Assembly: GCA_000310025.1 (NCBI GenBank)
Contig: FN649734.1
Span: 1,442,466 to 1,502,023 of the forward strand
DNA: 59,558 nt
Direction of reading: 5' to 3'
Source: Ectocarpus siliculosus
Taxonomy: Eukaryota > Sar > Phaeophyceae > Ectocarpales > Ectocarpaceae
Shown: in pieces, positions 39,586-52,600 of the stretch
Position numbering within the stretch: position 1 is the stretch's first letter
Layout of the letters: each line of letters opens with the position of its first letter
Position numbers and translations under genes: made by a program
The notes under the pieces: generated by a model
Told to the model about the DNA's origin: nothing
The model's input: only the letters and a program-made list of their open reading frames with translations
Databases searched by the model: none

Positions 39586-42500
39586 TGCCCCTGGCTGGAT
39601 ACGACCCTGTCACCGGATTGTACCCTTATTTGTCTTTTCTTGCTTTGTGCTAAGTTCTCGGCATTTGACTCGTATTGCTTTTCTGTGTTACATATTTTCT
39701 CTGCATTTGACTTGCGCGTTGCTTTTTCTTGAACACTGTTCCCACGTTGTATGGCGGCTGACAGAGCCGACAGGGCCATAGGACCCACGGAGGCCTAGGT
39801 AGCGAGAGTCGCCAGTACGTGCACGCGACAGAAAAAAATTGGCTCTTCTTGTTATATTTTATTCCCGTGGCACAGCTTTGTTTCAATATGACCCCGCCCC
39901 ACACACCCAAGCAAAAGCAAAAACAAACGCATCCGCCACGAGCTGTGTCCATGTGTGGTGATTGATACAGACCAGGAGGATGTAGGACGCTCAGAAATTG
40001 CGGGCCTGAGAGTCTGGGACAGCCTGAAGAAAACACGGGGCGTCTGCCGGGATCAGTTTGTTTTTCCTCAGGCCAACTTTGGTTTTCATGTAGCGATGAT
40101 CCCTCTGCACACAACGAAACAACACCAGTAGCAATGGCATTCGCTACTAGCTCTGCAGCTCTGTGAATGGCGCCCTTCCCCCGCCAATGCTGTCTTGCCG
40201 CTTCCGGCGGTGTTGCGTGTTCGCTGAATGCTTTCTAAGTTTCGCCTGGTGTGAACCAGCCTCGTGTGTGCGTGGGAGATCTCCGTTTTTTTGTGCCTCC
40301 ATTACCTGGGCAACTCCCGGGGATGGGGTGAGTATCTTCTACAATGGTTTTTGGGTACAAATGCCGGCGAAGCACGGCCATCTGCTGTCGGAGCACGACC
40401 AAAACCGGTGTGGTGAAGAGTGCCCCATTTTCCTTCTTCCTCACAAGCCAGCAGATCGTCAATCGGTGCTCTATAGACCTCGTTCTGGTCGAAAAGGAGA
40501 GTTATTTACGCTTCCCGGAATCAAACTTTGGGCCCCTGTACCACGCGGCGGAACAACAGGCCGATGTTTCAATGTAGAGCCTGTTTTTTCCGTCCAGGGA
40601 CGGAGGGAAGAGAACGGTCGCGCTTCGCGCTCCGCGGCTCATCATAAATACAAACACGGAAAGTTGGCGGGCAAACGTTGCCTAACCACAGCAGTCGTTC
40701 GTGGCCCAAAACCAAGGTCCCCGCACCACCGGTGGTTCCTCGTACATGCGGTCTACTGTAACTGCTGTAGGCTAGACTTGCGGAAGCATGATCGTAGCAA
40801 TTTCATATTTTAGTTTCCAAAAAAAAACGCTTCTCCTCAAGATATGAGCCCAAACGGGATAACAGTCGTCCCCGCTTTAAAGACACTCAGACACTCGGCT
40901 TGAGGAAACTTCCCGGGTGTTTGACACGATTTTTGTCAGAAACGTGGTGCCCCGTGGATGGACAACATGGTAGGGGGTATCATTTATACTCCGCGGGCCC
41001 CCCGAAAAAAAAAGGAAAAGGCGCCGGAAGGCGGCGGCAACTAATTAGTGTCTGCCTGTGCAGCTGTGTGTGTGGGTTTGCCGAGATTCCTTTCGAGCGA
41101 AGAGGAAAGCAAAGAAAGGTGGTAGGTCTGAGTGGTGCATATCATCGAGTGGTGCATTATCATCGCCAATCACAGAGGCTGGGTTCCACTCTGTTCTCTC
41201 TTCTTGAGCAGCTTCGGCCGTCATATTTGTACAAGGGGAGGGAAGGAAAGGGATGGAAAATACACGAAAACTCGTGGGACGGAACCTGCACTCTTCAACC
41301 AATATTATTTGTTACACAAAGGGGTACTCGGCCGTTTTCTTGGGCCAAACTCAGAGGTTGAACCGTACCCGACCTTGGCACTTAGTACGGTCCATGCACA
41401 ACAATTTGTCCATTCACGTTTTGTGCGGTATCTTTTTAAAGAAAAAAAATTGAAACGCGAAACAACGATATTCGTGACCGCCTCGTCGAGCTACGTCGAT
41501 AGCTGCAGAGTGTTTTTCATTTTGGGAAAATGCGACATTTTTGACCAAAATGATCCACGGAACCCCCTAAATCAGCATAGTACCCCCTGTTTTCCTCCGC
41601 GGAGCCCCCATATATTACCACGGTGCCCCCCATTTATCACTGCGGAGCCCCCTCTATCACCACGTTGGCCCCCATTTTTGCGCCAAGGCACCCCCATTTT
41701 ATGCCACGGTGCCCCCTCTGTGAAATTTCCCCGCGTCCATACCCTTCTTATTCACAACTGATCGCGCATACTGTAATAATATACACGCAATGCAGGACGA
41801 AAACACATGCACAGTCTATTCGCATGCACAACACTTCACTCTATCACTAGATATAATTAATATATACAAAACTTTCGGAGGCAGTCAACCGCAAGGGAGT
41901 GCTGGAAAAAACAACAAGGCCCAACACAAAAGAAAGGGAACACGCAGCAGGCGCACAACAAACCCGGCAAAGCTGTTGAACAAACATTTGTACAGCGCTG
42001 GCATGCGCACGCAAAACACACATCACGACCATGAAATCTGCCCCGTGGTCATGGGAGAGCGCATCACCAGCACCGGGTGGAAGCTCGTGTTGCTGCGCCG
42101 GCTTCGGCTTCTTAGGAGCCGCCCGGCCATCGGCTCCGCGATAGCCGATCTTCTTCTTCTTAGGCCGCCCCTAGGATTCCCCATGGTGCTTGCGTGGGTA
42201 TTTTGTGTTCTTCGGGCTGCAACGTGTGCGAGAGTTGTTTGTGCGTGTTGTGTCGCCCACCAAAGCACACCCACCCATGGTGCGGCACAACATGTTGAAT
42301 ATCTCGAAAACTAGATTTTTCCCAGCAAAACCCCAAAACCCCCAACTGTAGATCGACGATAGGGATCGTTTGCCACTGTTTATTTTGAAATCGGTCGGGT
42401 GGTTGTCGCGCTGTAAACGAATCAAGTTGATCCTCTACATTCAGTTATTCTCTGATATCTCCTGTAATTTCGAGAATTACAAAAAAAAAAAAAATCCCCA

Positions 42501-43080
42501 ACCGCAGAATTCCGACATGTGTCCAAATCCGTTGAGTTTTTTGGCATCGGCAATAAACACCACCCTGTGTAAACGAATCAAGTTTTAAAGGTGTTTCGGG
42601 GATAAAAAGTCAAGGAAAAAAACAAACAAAAAAAACTCTCCGTCACGCCATGCGCCTGGAAACAGGGCGTTTGCCGGTACTTTCAGATTTCGGAACAACC
42701 ACCTGTGTGCAGAGAAAAGTTGTCATTTGTGCTGGGGGAATTTATGGATTCATTGTTGTGCACGGACTATATCTGCCGGCCAGTTCTGTACCACCTTCTT
42801 CCGAGAGCTGGCAGTGAATTCGTTCACTTATGAATCTCAAGTGAAGCGTAGAGGGAGGGGATATGCAAGCCACGGTTCGCGATTTATTGGAGCAAGTTTC
42901 CGTGTTCTTGTCGTTCACTTCTGGGATACCTCTCAGAGAACCATTGCTGGGTTCATAGCGTACTCGTCGACCAGGCTGTTGATATTTCATTCTATGTAGC
43001 AACATGAAGAAGTTTTGGAACACTTCCATTACTTTGCCCGCCGTTTTTCATTGCTGTACTCGTCAGCAAGACAAATCTAT
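39586..43080. other. intergenic DNA without a recognised gene
   Basis: The frame 40163-40813 (216 residues, plus) is the longest but shows no domain. A degenerate array of CCxCGGxGCCCCC units lies at 41550-41730. The stretch 42020-42300 has frames on both strands with no recognised product. AT-rich sequence near 42480 includes a 13-base A run. I see no exon-intron structure like that of the two host genes. Confidence 0.45.
41550..41730 (+). repeat. degenerate short tandem array (CCACGGTGCCCCC-like)
   Basis: Units such as CCGCGGAGCCCCCAT, CCACGGTGCCCCCCAT, CTGCGGAGCCCCCT and CCACGGTGCCCCCT recur about every 20-25 bases, separated by ATTTAT-like spacers. Confidence 0.6.
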
Positions 43081-43170
43081 TGACGTATAGCACGCCGCCA
43101 TTAACCCCGGGGACATCCCGGCACACTACAGTCTGCCGCTCAATCTCCGGCACAACCTTCCAGTTCGACA

Positions 43171-45873
43171 ATGCCCCCTGCCACTGCAGCTCGCTCCAGG
43201 TCAGATATCCTGGAAGCACCTGCACTTCAGCGGCCTCTCTCTCCTTCTCGGTTGCGCCCGCGTTCTTTGGATCCATCAGATTTGATATCCACCCGCACTC
43301 GACGCCGCGCAGCTGCAACATCGGGGAATCCTCTGCCTCAAGCAACTTACCGCTTCAGCCCAGACATTTCCGCCACTGCGGCACCAGCACCTGCTGCACC
43401 TCCACGCAGGCCGCACACAACACCTCCCACGCCACCTGCACAGACAACCTGAACTTGCTTGTACCCACGTTACCAACCGCAGATAACACTGCTCCTTCAG
43501 AACCTCCCGCAGAACCTCTGTCGGAATCTGCAGACACATCATCCGCAGGGACCCCCTCAACTTCAGCTTCTTCGTCACTTCCAGCACCACTGCCTTCTCT
43601 GGCAGAGATATCCTTCATGGACTCTGTAGCGCGCTTCACACACGCCGACTGGCATGAGGAACAACAAAAGGACGTCACTTGCAACGCCGCCATTCGCTAC
43701 ATGCAACTTGGGCAACCTTCAGCATTGCCCACAGGCTTCTTCGGCGACACCCCAGAACACTTACGTCCTTCCCTTACCGACATCAAGGACTTGGCCACCA
43801 AAGGTCGCATCATCACCGATGACGACGGCAATCCGCTCTTGGTTCGACAATTTACCAAACCGCCAAACTCCGACAACGATCGTCCTAGCGGTAGAGCTGC
43901 TCGCCTTCTCGACAATGAACCCACACGCATCTATGTGCCAATGCACACGCGTCCTTGGGTAATGCTTCAATGCCACTCCAACACTCTCTGCCACCTTGGC
44001 ATCGCCAAAACCATCAGCCTCTTGGAACAACTCTACTGGTGGGTGAACATGAGCGCTTGCGCCCGCCTCTGGACCCGACAAAGCTTACGACAAAATATAC
44101 GATGGCCCATCCTCACCATTCCCCTGCCATCAGGGCCAGGTGTGGCCGTCAGTGTGGACTACTTTGGACCGCTCCCTACTACTCCACGCGGCAACGCCTA
44201 CATCTTACTCTTCACCGATCGCTTTAGCCGGCGCGTCGACATGTACGCAGTCTCACCTGCGAACTACACGGCCGAAGGGACAGCCAATATCTTCGTCAAT
44301 CGATGCAGTTCACTCTGGGGATGTCCGGTGAGCCTTCTTTCCGACAATGGTCTTCACTTCACCTCGCAACTTTCTGACGCCATCTTCAAACTTCTCCGCG
44401 TACGCAAAATAACCACCAGCGCCTACCACCCTTGCGGCAACGGCGGCGTCGAACGCGTCAACCACACAATGGCTCAAATGCTAGCTGTATCCGTCAATGA
44501 GAGGCAAGATGACCGGGATCTACACCTCCCGCACGTGGAATTTGCCTATAATACAACACACCGTGAGCGCCGCCACAGGGCTAGCACCCAACCAAGTGCA
44601 CATCGGTCGACTTGCTCGCTTCCTGATGACCGTTTTCGACAATATCTACGCTCGCGGACACCAAACACTGGCTAAGGATCAACTTCAATACCACAACCTC
44701 GCTTTGGACAGGCAACGTCGCTTGGGCGACCTCGTTCCAGAGCAACACGCGCTCAACGTCGACAAAATCGAGCCCAGGAACTCGTCACTATCGGATGCCC
44801 TTCACCGACGACCCGTCTACAAGACAGGACATTGGGTCTGGGTCTACAATCAGGCATCGACAATTCGCCAAGGCGCTTCCACCACCGCCTCTGCCTCCGC
44901 CTCGGACTCGCAGGTTTTCAAAGCCAAGCTCTCCTTGAACTGGACTGGGCCCTTCAAAATTCTTGCCGTAGGCCCCAGTGACAAAGCACCAGAGGGGCGC
45001 CCGATCCCCGACAAACTCCTCTACTTGGACCTGCCCGACGACTTGCCCGGCGCCGACGCCAAAAACCGCCTTCTCCGTAGTACACTGCAAGCAGTGCCAC
45101 CACGCCCACGACACTGACATACCCCGCTTCCTGCCTGCTGGCCTCACAAGACACGTCCTCAACAATCACACCAACAAATCCCCTCCGTACCACGCTACCG
45201 AGGATGACGTCCCGACGCCCCTTCAACGCCTTCAAGTAGAGAAAATCACTGGCCACCAAACTGTCCGCGGACGCGGCGGCGTACTCGCCGCTCTCTACCA
45301 AACGCACTGGAAAGGCCTGCTTCGATCCTCCTGGGAAGGCGAAATCGACCTTCAACACTCGCGTCACCACATCCTTCGCTACTGGTGTGGCACACCGGAT
45401 CAGCACAGCCAACAGAACCGTCTTTACCGCAACATGCGCATAGGAGCCGCTGCTCGCGAACTCTCCCGCGCCAAAGGAGAACGTGCGTCTTCACCCGGCT
45501 ACACCTACGTCCCCCGCCACACTTACACCCGCCGCTTCAGCGCCACCGCCATACCCGTCGGAGCCTACTTCTGGTACAAAGCCAAAGACGCGCTCTGGTG
45601 GTTGGGCAAAAATCGCGGCACACCACCACTGCCGACCTCTACATCGTCCGCTTCCTCGACGACCTCTGGCCGATCAAGATCTCCCTCGCCCCCAGCCACT
45701 ACGGCCCCGAACATCACGCCGTCTGCGGTTCCTGGTGTCTGCAAGTACATCGCAACAGCTCCTTCATGCGTGGCATCAGGAGGAACGTCGACGAATCCAG
45801 AGGAGCCACAACTTCGGCCACAACAGCGCCCGCTTCAGCAACAACAGCGCCCTCTTCAGCCACTGCCCGGTGA
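43171..45873 (+). pseudogene. degraded integrase-chromodomain-Tudor-like Pol
   Basis: Homologous to 13630-16283 of the first element but broken by at least four frame changes (about 43440, 44560, 45110 and 45610). The DDE residues remain (SVDYFGP near 44152, LSDNG near 44339, GGVERVNH near 44443). The zinc module is damaged: the segment that contains RRCLKCQARK in the first element is shortened to RQSLRQN, removing both Cys. Chromodomain-like (QTHWKGLLRSSWEGE) and Tudor-like blocks (FWYKAKDALWWLGK, then VRFLDDLWPIKISL) are still recognisable. It cannot make a functional integrase as it stands. Confidence 0.88.
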
Positions 45874-46939
45874 AAACACCCTGTTTGAACACCGGATGCC
45901 GCCTGTTCTTGTTTTGTTTTTGATGCATTCCCTCGCCATGTCAGCAGCTCTTTCCCCCACGGTGCAATCTGCCCCTGTCTGGTTACGACCCTGGCATTGG
46001 CTTGTAACTTCTATTTATTGTGTTACTTCTTGCGCATCTGACGTTATAGCTTTGTTTTGTTTTGGACACCGTTGCCACCCAGGCACCTCGCTCTTACAGC
46101 CGTCTGCTGGCGTGATAAGTTTTAGTCTACGCTCTTGTGTTTTGCGCTCGACCATGCTGCCGACTTTACATCTGTAGCCCGTATCGTGTTTTTGTTCCGC
46201 TACCTTTCGGGCTCGTGCGAGCACGACTTATTGTTGCTCCCCCGCCGCTTGTCTCTTCCGCTGTTGACCCCCGTAGCTTGCGACATCTACTGTCGACGCC
46301 CCCGTTTTGAGCTTTCGAGAGTGCTATTGATCTTTGGCCTTGTCCACCCACCTATATGTATCCATTTTTTATATTTCAGCGTCCACTCCGACAACCGCCG
46401 CCCGTTTGTCGCCCCCCCCGTTTTATTGGACCGCGCGCGGAGCACCGTACTTACTGGCTCTTGCTTTTTAGCCCGCTCCCGCTGCGCCGCTGTCTCTGAG
46501 CATTTTTTCTTTTGCAATTTTGTATTAGATTGAGCATTTTATTGTGCTTATGTTGCGTATTCGGGACTATCCTGACGTCATATCGCCGTTCTTCGTGACC
46601 CTCTTGCAGTCGATAGACCCCCCGACTTTTTCTTCTCTCTTTACTAGCTTGCTTATGTACTGCACCTGATTTTATCTTTGGACGTTTTCCGAACTGCTTT
46701 GCTCAGCTTTCATAGCCACTGTCAGCCACACGCTGCTTGTCCCAGTTTCCCCTTGTTTCAATTCTGCCCTTTTGCTAGCCGAGAGCGTAGCTCTCTTGAA
46801 ATCCACGCAGAGGTGTGGGAGAGGTTTGTGAGGCTCCGTACCCTCGAGTCTAGAGTAGATGCCTCAGATGGATTGTTATTTTCCCCTTATCCCTTTCAGG
46901 TTCTAGCCTCTGCGTATATGTCCCCTCAGGGTGGGCTAG

Positions 46940-47261
46940 TGTTACGCCTTGGACTAAGATACCATCTGGGCGGGTATATCTTCAGGAATATCCCGACCAC
47001 CTGCCCAGATTCCTACATAGTATTTTTTTTTAGGCAGGTAGCGGTACAATGGTTACTGGCAGTAGCAAGCGATGAGCAAGCGTTCCACCTTGCTCAGTGT
47101 TGCCTGGTGTTCCCTGGTGTTGCCTGGGAGTCAGCGATAGCGAGCGACTGAGAGAGAAAGGAAGGATAAGGAAGGAAACAGACAAAAAGAAACGAAGCGG
47201 CTCCAGTGGCCGGACCAGCTCTACACTGAACCCGCGTCAGAGATCGTCACATCTCGTCACA
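46940..47261 (+). repeat. probable 3' LTR of the second element
   Basis: The start is inferred by alignment: CTCAGGGTGGGCTAG then TGTTACG corresponds to CTCAAGGTGGGCTAT then TGTTATG in the first element. An inverted repeat (CTGGGCGGG.TATAT / ATATCCCG...GCCCAG) occupies 46966-47010. The right end is a guess at a CA (TCGTCACA); no second LTR is available to fix it. Confidence 0.4.
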
Positions 47262-48998
47262 GTGCGATACATACTGCTGTCCCCGGAAACCTAAAGAAAC
47301 TCCCCCCTAAAAAAAAACGAAAACGAGGTGTGCCGTCGACTGTAGGTTGGAGTCGTGCTAGACCACCCCACTGCTGGGTGTAGAAAATAGAAAGAACCAC
47401 AGCAGTCGTCGTAGACTTTTACACGACTCACCGGTATTTTCAATGCTTGTGCATACATTTAGCAGGTCGGTGGCCATCTTGAAGAATTTGTTACGATGCT
47501 GAGGAGGGTAAAATTACAATTGTACTTCTACACGTCCACGGAAACCGTGTTGGTAGACTTCGTTGTTACCGCTGCGGTAGAGACGAGTTGCATGACGTTA
47601 CCGGTACCTTATTTTGTCGCCATACCTCTCTCTCCGTGTCGCGCGGACTGTGGTGGTTGCCACCCGCCGCTGTTCTCAGGATCGAGGCGTTCGTCATCGA
47701 TCGAGTCATACCCGCAGTGCTCCCAGCCGACGTTCATTGCACCCGCGGGACGCAACGCCGCCCCTCAAGCCGCAATGAGTAGTGAGTAGACGAATGTTCG
47801 GTTTAGTCTCCTGTTGTGGCCGGTGCACGATGTTCCTGCTGGTCGGTGTGTGCTGGCTCTCCGTTGTTTCGACCACACCGCTTGCTTGCTCGAAGCTCCA
47901 CCAAAGGCCAAGCTCGCACGACACAAGCCAGTTTATGCTGCCTCTTGTCTGACCCCGTGAAAAACCCGGAGAGAGGCCGGACGAAGAGAGACGTGGGGAC
48001 AGCAAGGGGCAAGTGGGTTTGTTGCGGCGGTGGTTCCCAGATTCCGAGAGAGAGAGAGATTGGCGGAGAGGGAAGAGTTGCACACGAAGGTGGCGTTTGT
48101 TGAGCGGTCTCGGTAATCGGGGGTACTTCATCAAGACCCGGAGTTGCCCGGAGAGCGCGAGGGAAGTCGGCGAGAGCACCTGCTGCATGAAAGGAGGCTG
48201 GGCCAAGTCCTATGGAGGTGAGAGGTCCCGGAAGGGGTGGGAAAATTGGCGACGCCCCGAGCTTGCAGGGGTACATAGCAAGAACCGCTGTCCGCTGTCG
48301 TTTCTCTTCCCGGAAAACCCGCCGCATATTTCTAACTTGCTTTCCAATGTGGTTGAGGCGGACCTAAACCGAGTACAAGCAGCAGCACGGGACCAACACT
48401 GCTTCGTTGTTCTGGCTACGGCGTGCTGGGTATCGGGGTCAAGGTTGAAGTATGGTTTTCCTTTTTTGGAGACTACGGCTGTAGTTGATTTCTTTCCACC
48501 GCAGAGAGAGGCAAACAGCGAGACAGCAGTAGCGGTGTGGTACATACATACGTACCGGAGAACATGTCGGAGTCTTTCACGCTTGAGATGACACGACCCG
48601 TCAACCTGAGGGACGCCCCGTCGTAAGCTTCCCTTGCGTTGTCAAGGACTATGCTGTGGTCCGATGCTGTTGGAGGTGAAGACGAGGCGGCACGTCTCCT
48701 CCTTCTCGAAAGCTCGCATTTTTCGACAGCATATTGTGTGCATCACGGCAGTTGTCCCGCTTTTGGTATCCAATCTCACAATCAATCCCGGTGTGTGCAC
48801 GGAACATGGTAGAGCGGCCAAGGAGATGCCCACTATTAGGCCCCCTGCCAAGCGAATGTCCAATGCTTGAGCTGCCTGACGGCAGTATCGCAGAAGAAGG
48901 GTATTGCGTTTGTATTTATGCATATGATGCGCACACAAAGTGCTGCCTGATCCTCCACACCGCCACGCTTGCTGCACATACTGGTGTTGCAGAGGGGC
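47262..48998. other. upstream region of the RING-CH gene, no recognised gene
   Basis: Open frames on both strands (for example minus 47706-48206 and plus 48013-48591) show no domain. The promoter of the ligase gene should lie in the right part, but I cannot point to a specific element. Confidence 0.4.
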
Positions 48999-49595
48999 AT
49001 GCCAGGGCGGGACGATGGGGCTCCAGATCAAACGCCACTGTCGGCGGCAACGATATCAAGTCCGGTTGTCAGCGAGGAAACTGAAAGCGGCGGCAGCGGC
49101 GGAGGAGGAGACTTGTTCCCGGGGGCCGAAGCTCTGTCTCCGCTCCGAGCACGTCCGCTAAAGAAGCCCCGGGTCGGAGAGCAGCGGGAGGGTAGCGACG
49201 CGGGCGGCAACCGCTCGAAAGGGGAGCATCTATCGCTGCGTTTCTGCCGGGAGAGCGATGCTGCTGTTGATGGCCTGATCCCGCGGAAAGAGCAGTTGCC
49301 GGGTCTGGCAAACGGTGCCGCGGAGGAGTCCCTATCCGCGGGGACCCCTGGCCACCACCAGAACGGCAGCGGCCTTGCCGACGCCAACGGGACCATTCCT
49401 GCCGCGCTAACAAACGTGGAAAATAACGGGATTCTTCTGGCGGAGTCACGGGTCGCAGGGGCGGCGGCGGGGGCGGCGGCAACGATGCCGATTGTACCGT
49501 TGCGCTCTCTCGGCGCCGCGAGCGGCGGGAGCTTGGGCGGAGGCAGCGTACCAGCTCCTCCCGCGTATGCTCAGGCGAACCCTGGCGGTAGCGGT

Positions 49596-49630
<35 letters not shown>

Positions 49631-52600
49631 TAGCAACAGTAGCACCGGCGGAGGAAGCAGTAGCACCGGCGAGGCACGAGGTCAAGGTGATGACTCGCCG
49701 GACGCGCCGCCAAGCGGTGTCTCGGCCGCTGCCCCGGCGTCTGGCGGCTTCGGACACGGCGGAGGCGACGGCGGCGGCGGCGGCGGCCGTGGGGAGGCGG
49801 CCGCACGTACTCGTAGCGATAATAACAGCAGTGGCATCAGCAGCGGTGCTTCGCCGGTCGCTCCCGATGCTGGACAGCAGTGCGTTAGCAGCGGGCAGGA
49901 TCAAGCCGGCGGCAAAGGCACCGGTGTTGGCAGCGGCAGCATTAATGTAGACAGCAGCAGCGATGACGGCAAAGACTGCTGCAGCGACAACGAAGGCAGC
50001 GCAGGAGCGGAAGGTTCAGGGGGAAGGGGCGGGGATGGCGATGGGGGAGAGGAAGAAGGCGCGGAGGGGAGAGGGGGGGACGGTGCGGTGCGGGGGGATG
50101 CGGGCAGTGACTCCGAGGAGGAGCCGGAGTGCCGTGTTTGTAGAGGGGACGACGAGGGGGGGGCGCGTCCTTTGGTTCACCCTTGCCGCTGCCGTGGGAG
50201 CATCAAGTACGTCCATCAGGTGAGCCAACACAGCTACGCTTAACAACAAGGCGTCTGTCCCGCTACACACGATAGGGAGGTGGTACATAGAAACACTGCA
50301 CATTTTCCGAAGGTTTATTTGGCACCCTGCTTGACACGATAGGGAGGTGAAAGACACACGCACTTCTCGACATCACCCCCGCTCATTTGTCTTGCGGTTG
50401 AATGGAAGATTACGAGTGTATACTCCAATTGTCGCTCTCGTCGGCGGGTTCGATGGGGCAAGACACCGAGCACGGAAACAAAATGGTTCTTCGGCCTAAG
50501 CTGTCACAGAATCACATGATCGTTGCGGAACACGTTTGAACTGATATGCGTACGAGGTGCAGTTCAAACCGAGCACACATAACGGTAGAGTCGTGATCAA
50601 TAGTCATCTGAGCCCTTGCCTTGGAAGAACACTTGACGTTGGAGACATAGAAAACGCTCCCACAGGGGCTTTATTGCTGGTTCTCCGCTGAACATCTGTG
50701 TGGCCTTCCTCCTGTATGACCCCGGCTGGTTGGTTCAGAAGTTCTTGGATGCCAAGAAAACAAGAATAAAATGACTACTTGGCTGGTTGCCCTCCTCGGT
50801 AGGAAGGCACCCATGCCGGAATCCGCTCCGAAAATGCAACGGCACATGTGCCGCTGGCCCCTCAAAACGGAGGTCTTCCTGTCAAGCTACCTTAGGCTAC
50901 CGCACGCTTTGTTGGGACAACACCCAATCTCGAATCGAATTAGGACACCTCAATTTTCCTCCACGACCAAAAAGAGGACGCCAAGATCGACACGATGGTG
51001 GGTTTATGGGCAAGCTCTCGAGCAAGGGGGTTGCAACGCTGCCACTTTCGACACCGTCTTTGCTGCACAGCGATCGAGCTTAGTTTGAGAATCGTTCCTG
51101 CAGGGGGGTGTGGTATCTTACGTATGAAACCCACGGTAGCGTGTCTCCGCTTTTTGCAGCGCTGAGACTGATGCATTTTCATTGGTCAGCCGGTTAGCGC
51201 GGCCATCGCGACCAACTGCACCGCTACAAGTCGCGCTTGATCGCCGAATGGTTCACACTGAGAGGAATCATCAGCACAGTTGACCGTGTAGAAGGAGGAT
51301 AGTGGTAGAGGCGATACGCAAGCATGTTGTACGTCGTTAAGAGCAACAAACGCCTTTGAGCTCTGACCACCCGCCCAACGTACTCGGATGACATAGGCAG
51401 AGGATGCATCATCCCCAGCACTTGCCATCCTCAAGAAGTCGTCCACTCTCTATGCACTTACCGGTACTTGGTCTTGCGGTTCTTCGCCTCTTTTCCCCGC
51501 GACTTTCGGTAGAGAGACTTACTGTTATCCTATCACTCCCTCCAACAACGGTTGCGGGAAAAGGAGGCGAGGAAACGTAAGGCGAAAGAGCGCCAGTGCG
51601 GAAGAGGAGGGGTGCTGTGGATGATACGTCCTCCGCCTTTGCCGAGCTCGTTGGGATACTGTTCAGAGCCTTGAGGCTTGCTCACTCTTTTGCTCCTTGC
51701 GTTTTTAAGTACATCCTTGTTCATTTCCTCCTTGTCACGGTCTTGCAAGAGTTGTGATTGCTCTCAGAAGGAACCATTCGATGATCAAGTACGACCTGCA
51801 AAACCCTCACACGCCATAAGCCAGTTGAGTTAGCACAGTCGATGCCCTTGAGATAGTCACGCGTGGGGTACACTCTCCATGCTGCCACCAGGCCGCGCGG
51901 ACTAATTTTTCTTGTTGTCGTTGTGTCCCCCTCAACAATGGCTGACTAGTCAGCCAGCCGGCTAGCGCAGTCGATCCGAATACCATACACGTACATGATT
52001 TTCATTGGCCAGCCGGTTCGCGCAGACGATGCTAACATGAGTACAGACGCACAACTTTGAGTCTTGTCCTCGTTTGTCAGCGGCAGGACACTGCTGTCGT
52101 CCATCTCCTGTCGGTGCAGAACTCTTCGATTGGGAAGCTTTTTGGCGTTTATTGTTCCCCGCTGTAGGACCGACGTCTTTTCACTGGTCAGCCGGTTACC
52201 GCGGCCGTTGCAAATAATTAAAGAACACACCCACACAATTTTTTTTTGAGCCGCACGAGAGCGAACTGGTTTTTCAGCGGTCAACCGGTTACGTAGCGCA
52301 ATCAATGCTAAACACAGACATACACACACATACATCTTTGAAAGCACTCCAAAACGAAATCGAGTGCAAGGTAGCTAGCTGCCTTCGTAGACGTGTGCAG
52401 TTTTCTTCTGTTCTACCGTTTCTGTCTTTGACCCCTCACGGGGTCCCGGTTGATGGCATTTAGAAGTGTTCTTGGTTGTCACCCGCACTGAGACTGACGT
52501 ATTTTCATTGGTCAGCCGGTTGGCGCGGTCGATGCTAACAATAAAAACACTCGACATCGCTGGTCCCCGAATGCAGGACTGCCTGGTCGAGTGGCTCCGA

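Larger units (their letters stand above)
43150..47261 (+). mobile_element. second, 5'-truncated gypsy element (same family, degraded)
   Basis: The sequence begins near the basic STRTRRR segment before integrase, carries the integrase, chromodomain and Tudor-like domain, a 3' non-coding region (45874-46939), a polypurine-like CAGGGTGGGCTAG and an LTR-like block from 46940. The 5' LTR, Gag and most of Pol are missing. Protein similarity to the first element is high but nucleotide divergence is visible throughout, so this is an older or sister family. Confidence 0.85.

Noticed and set aside
49446-49904. Minus-strand Ala/Arg-rich frames opposite exon 1 of the RING-CH gene
   Set aside because: They are antisense shadows of GC-rich Gly/Ser/Ala codons.
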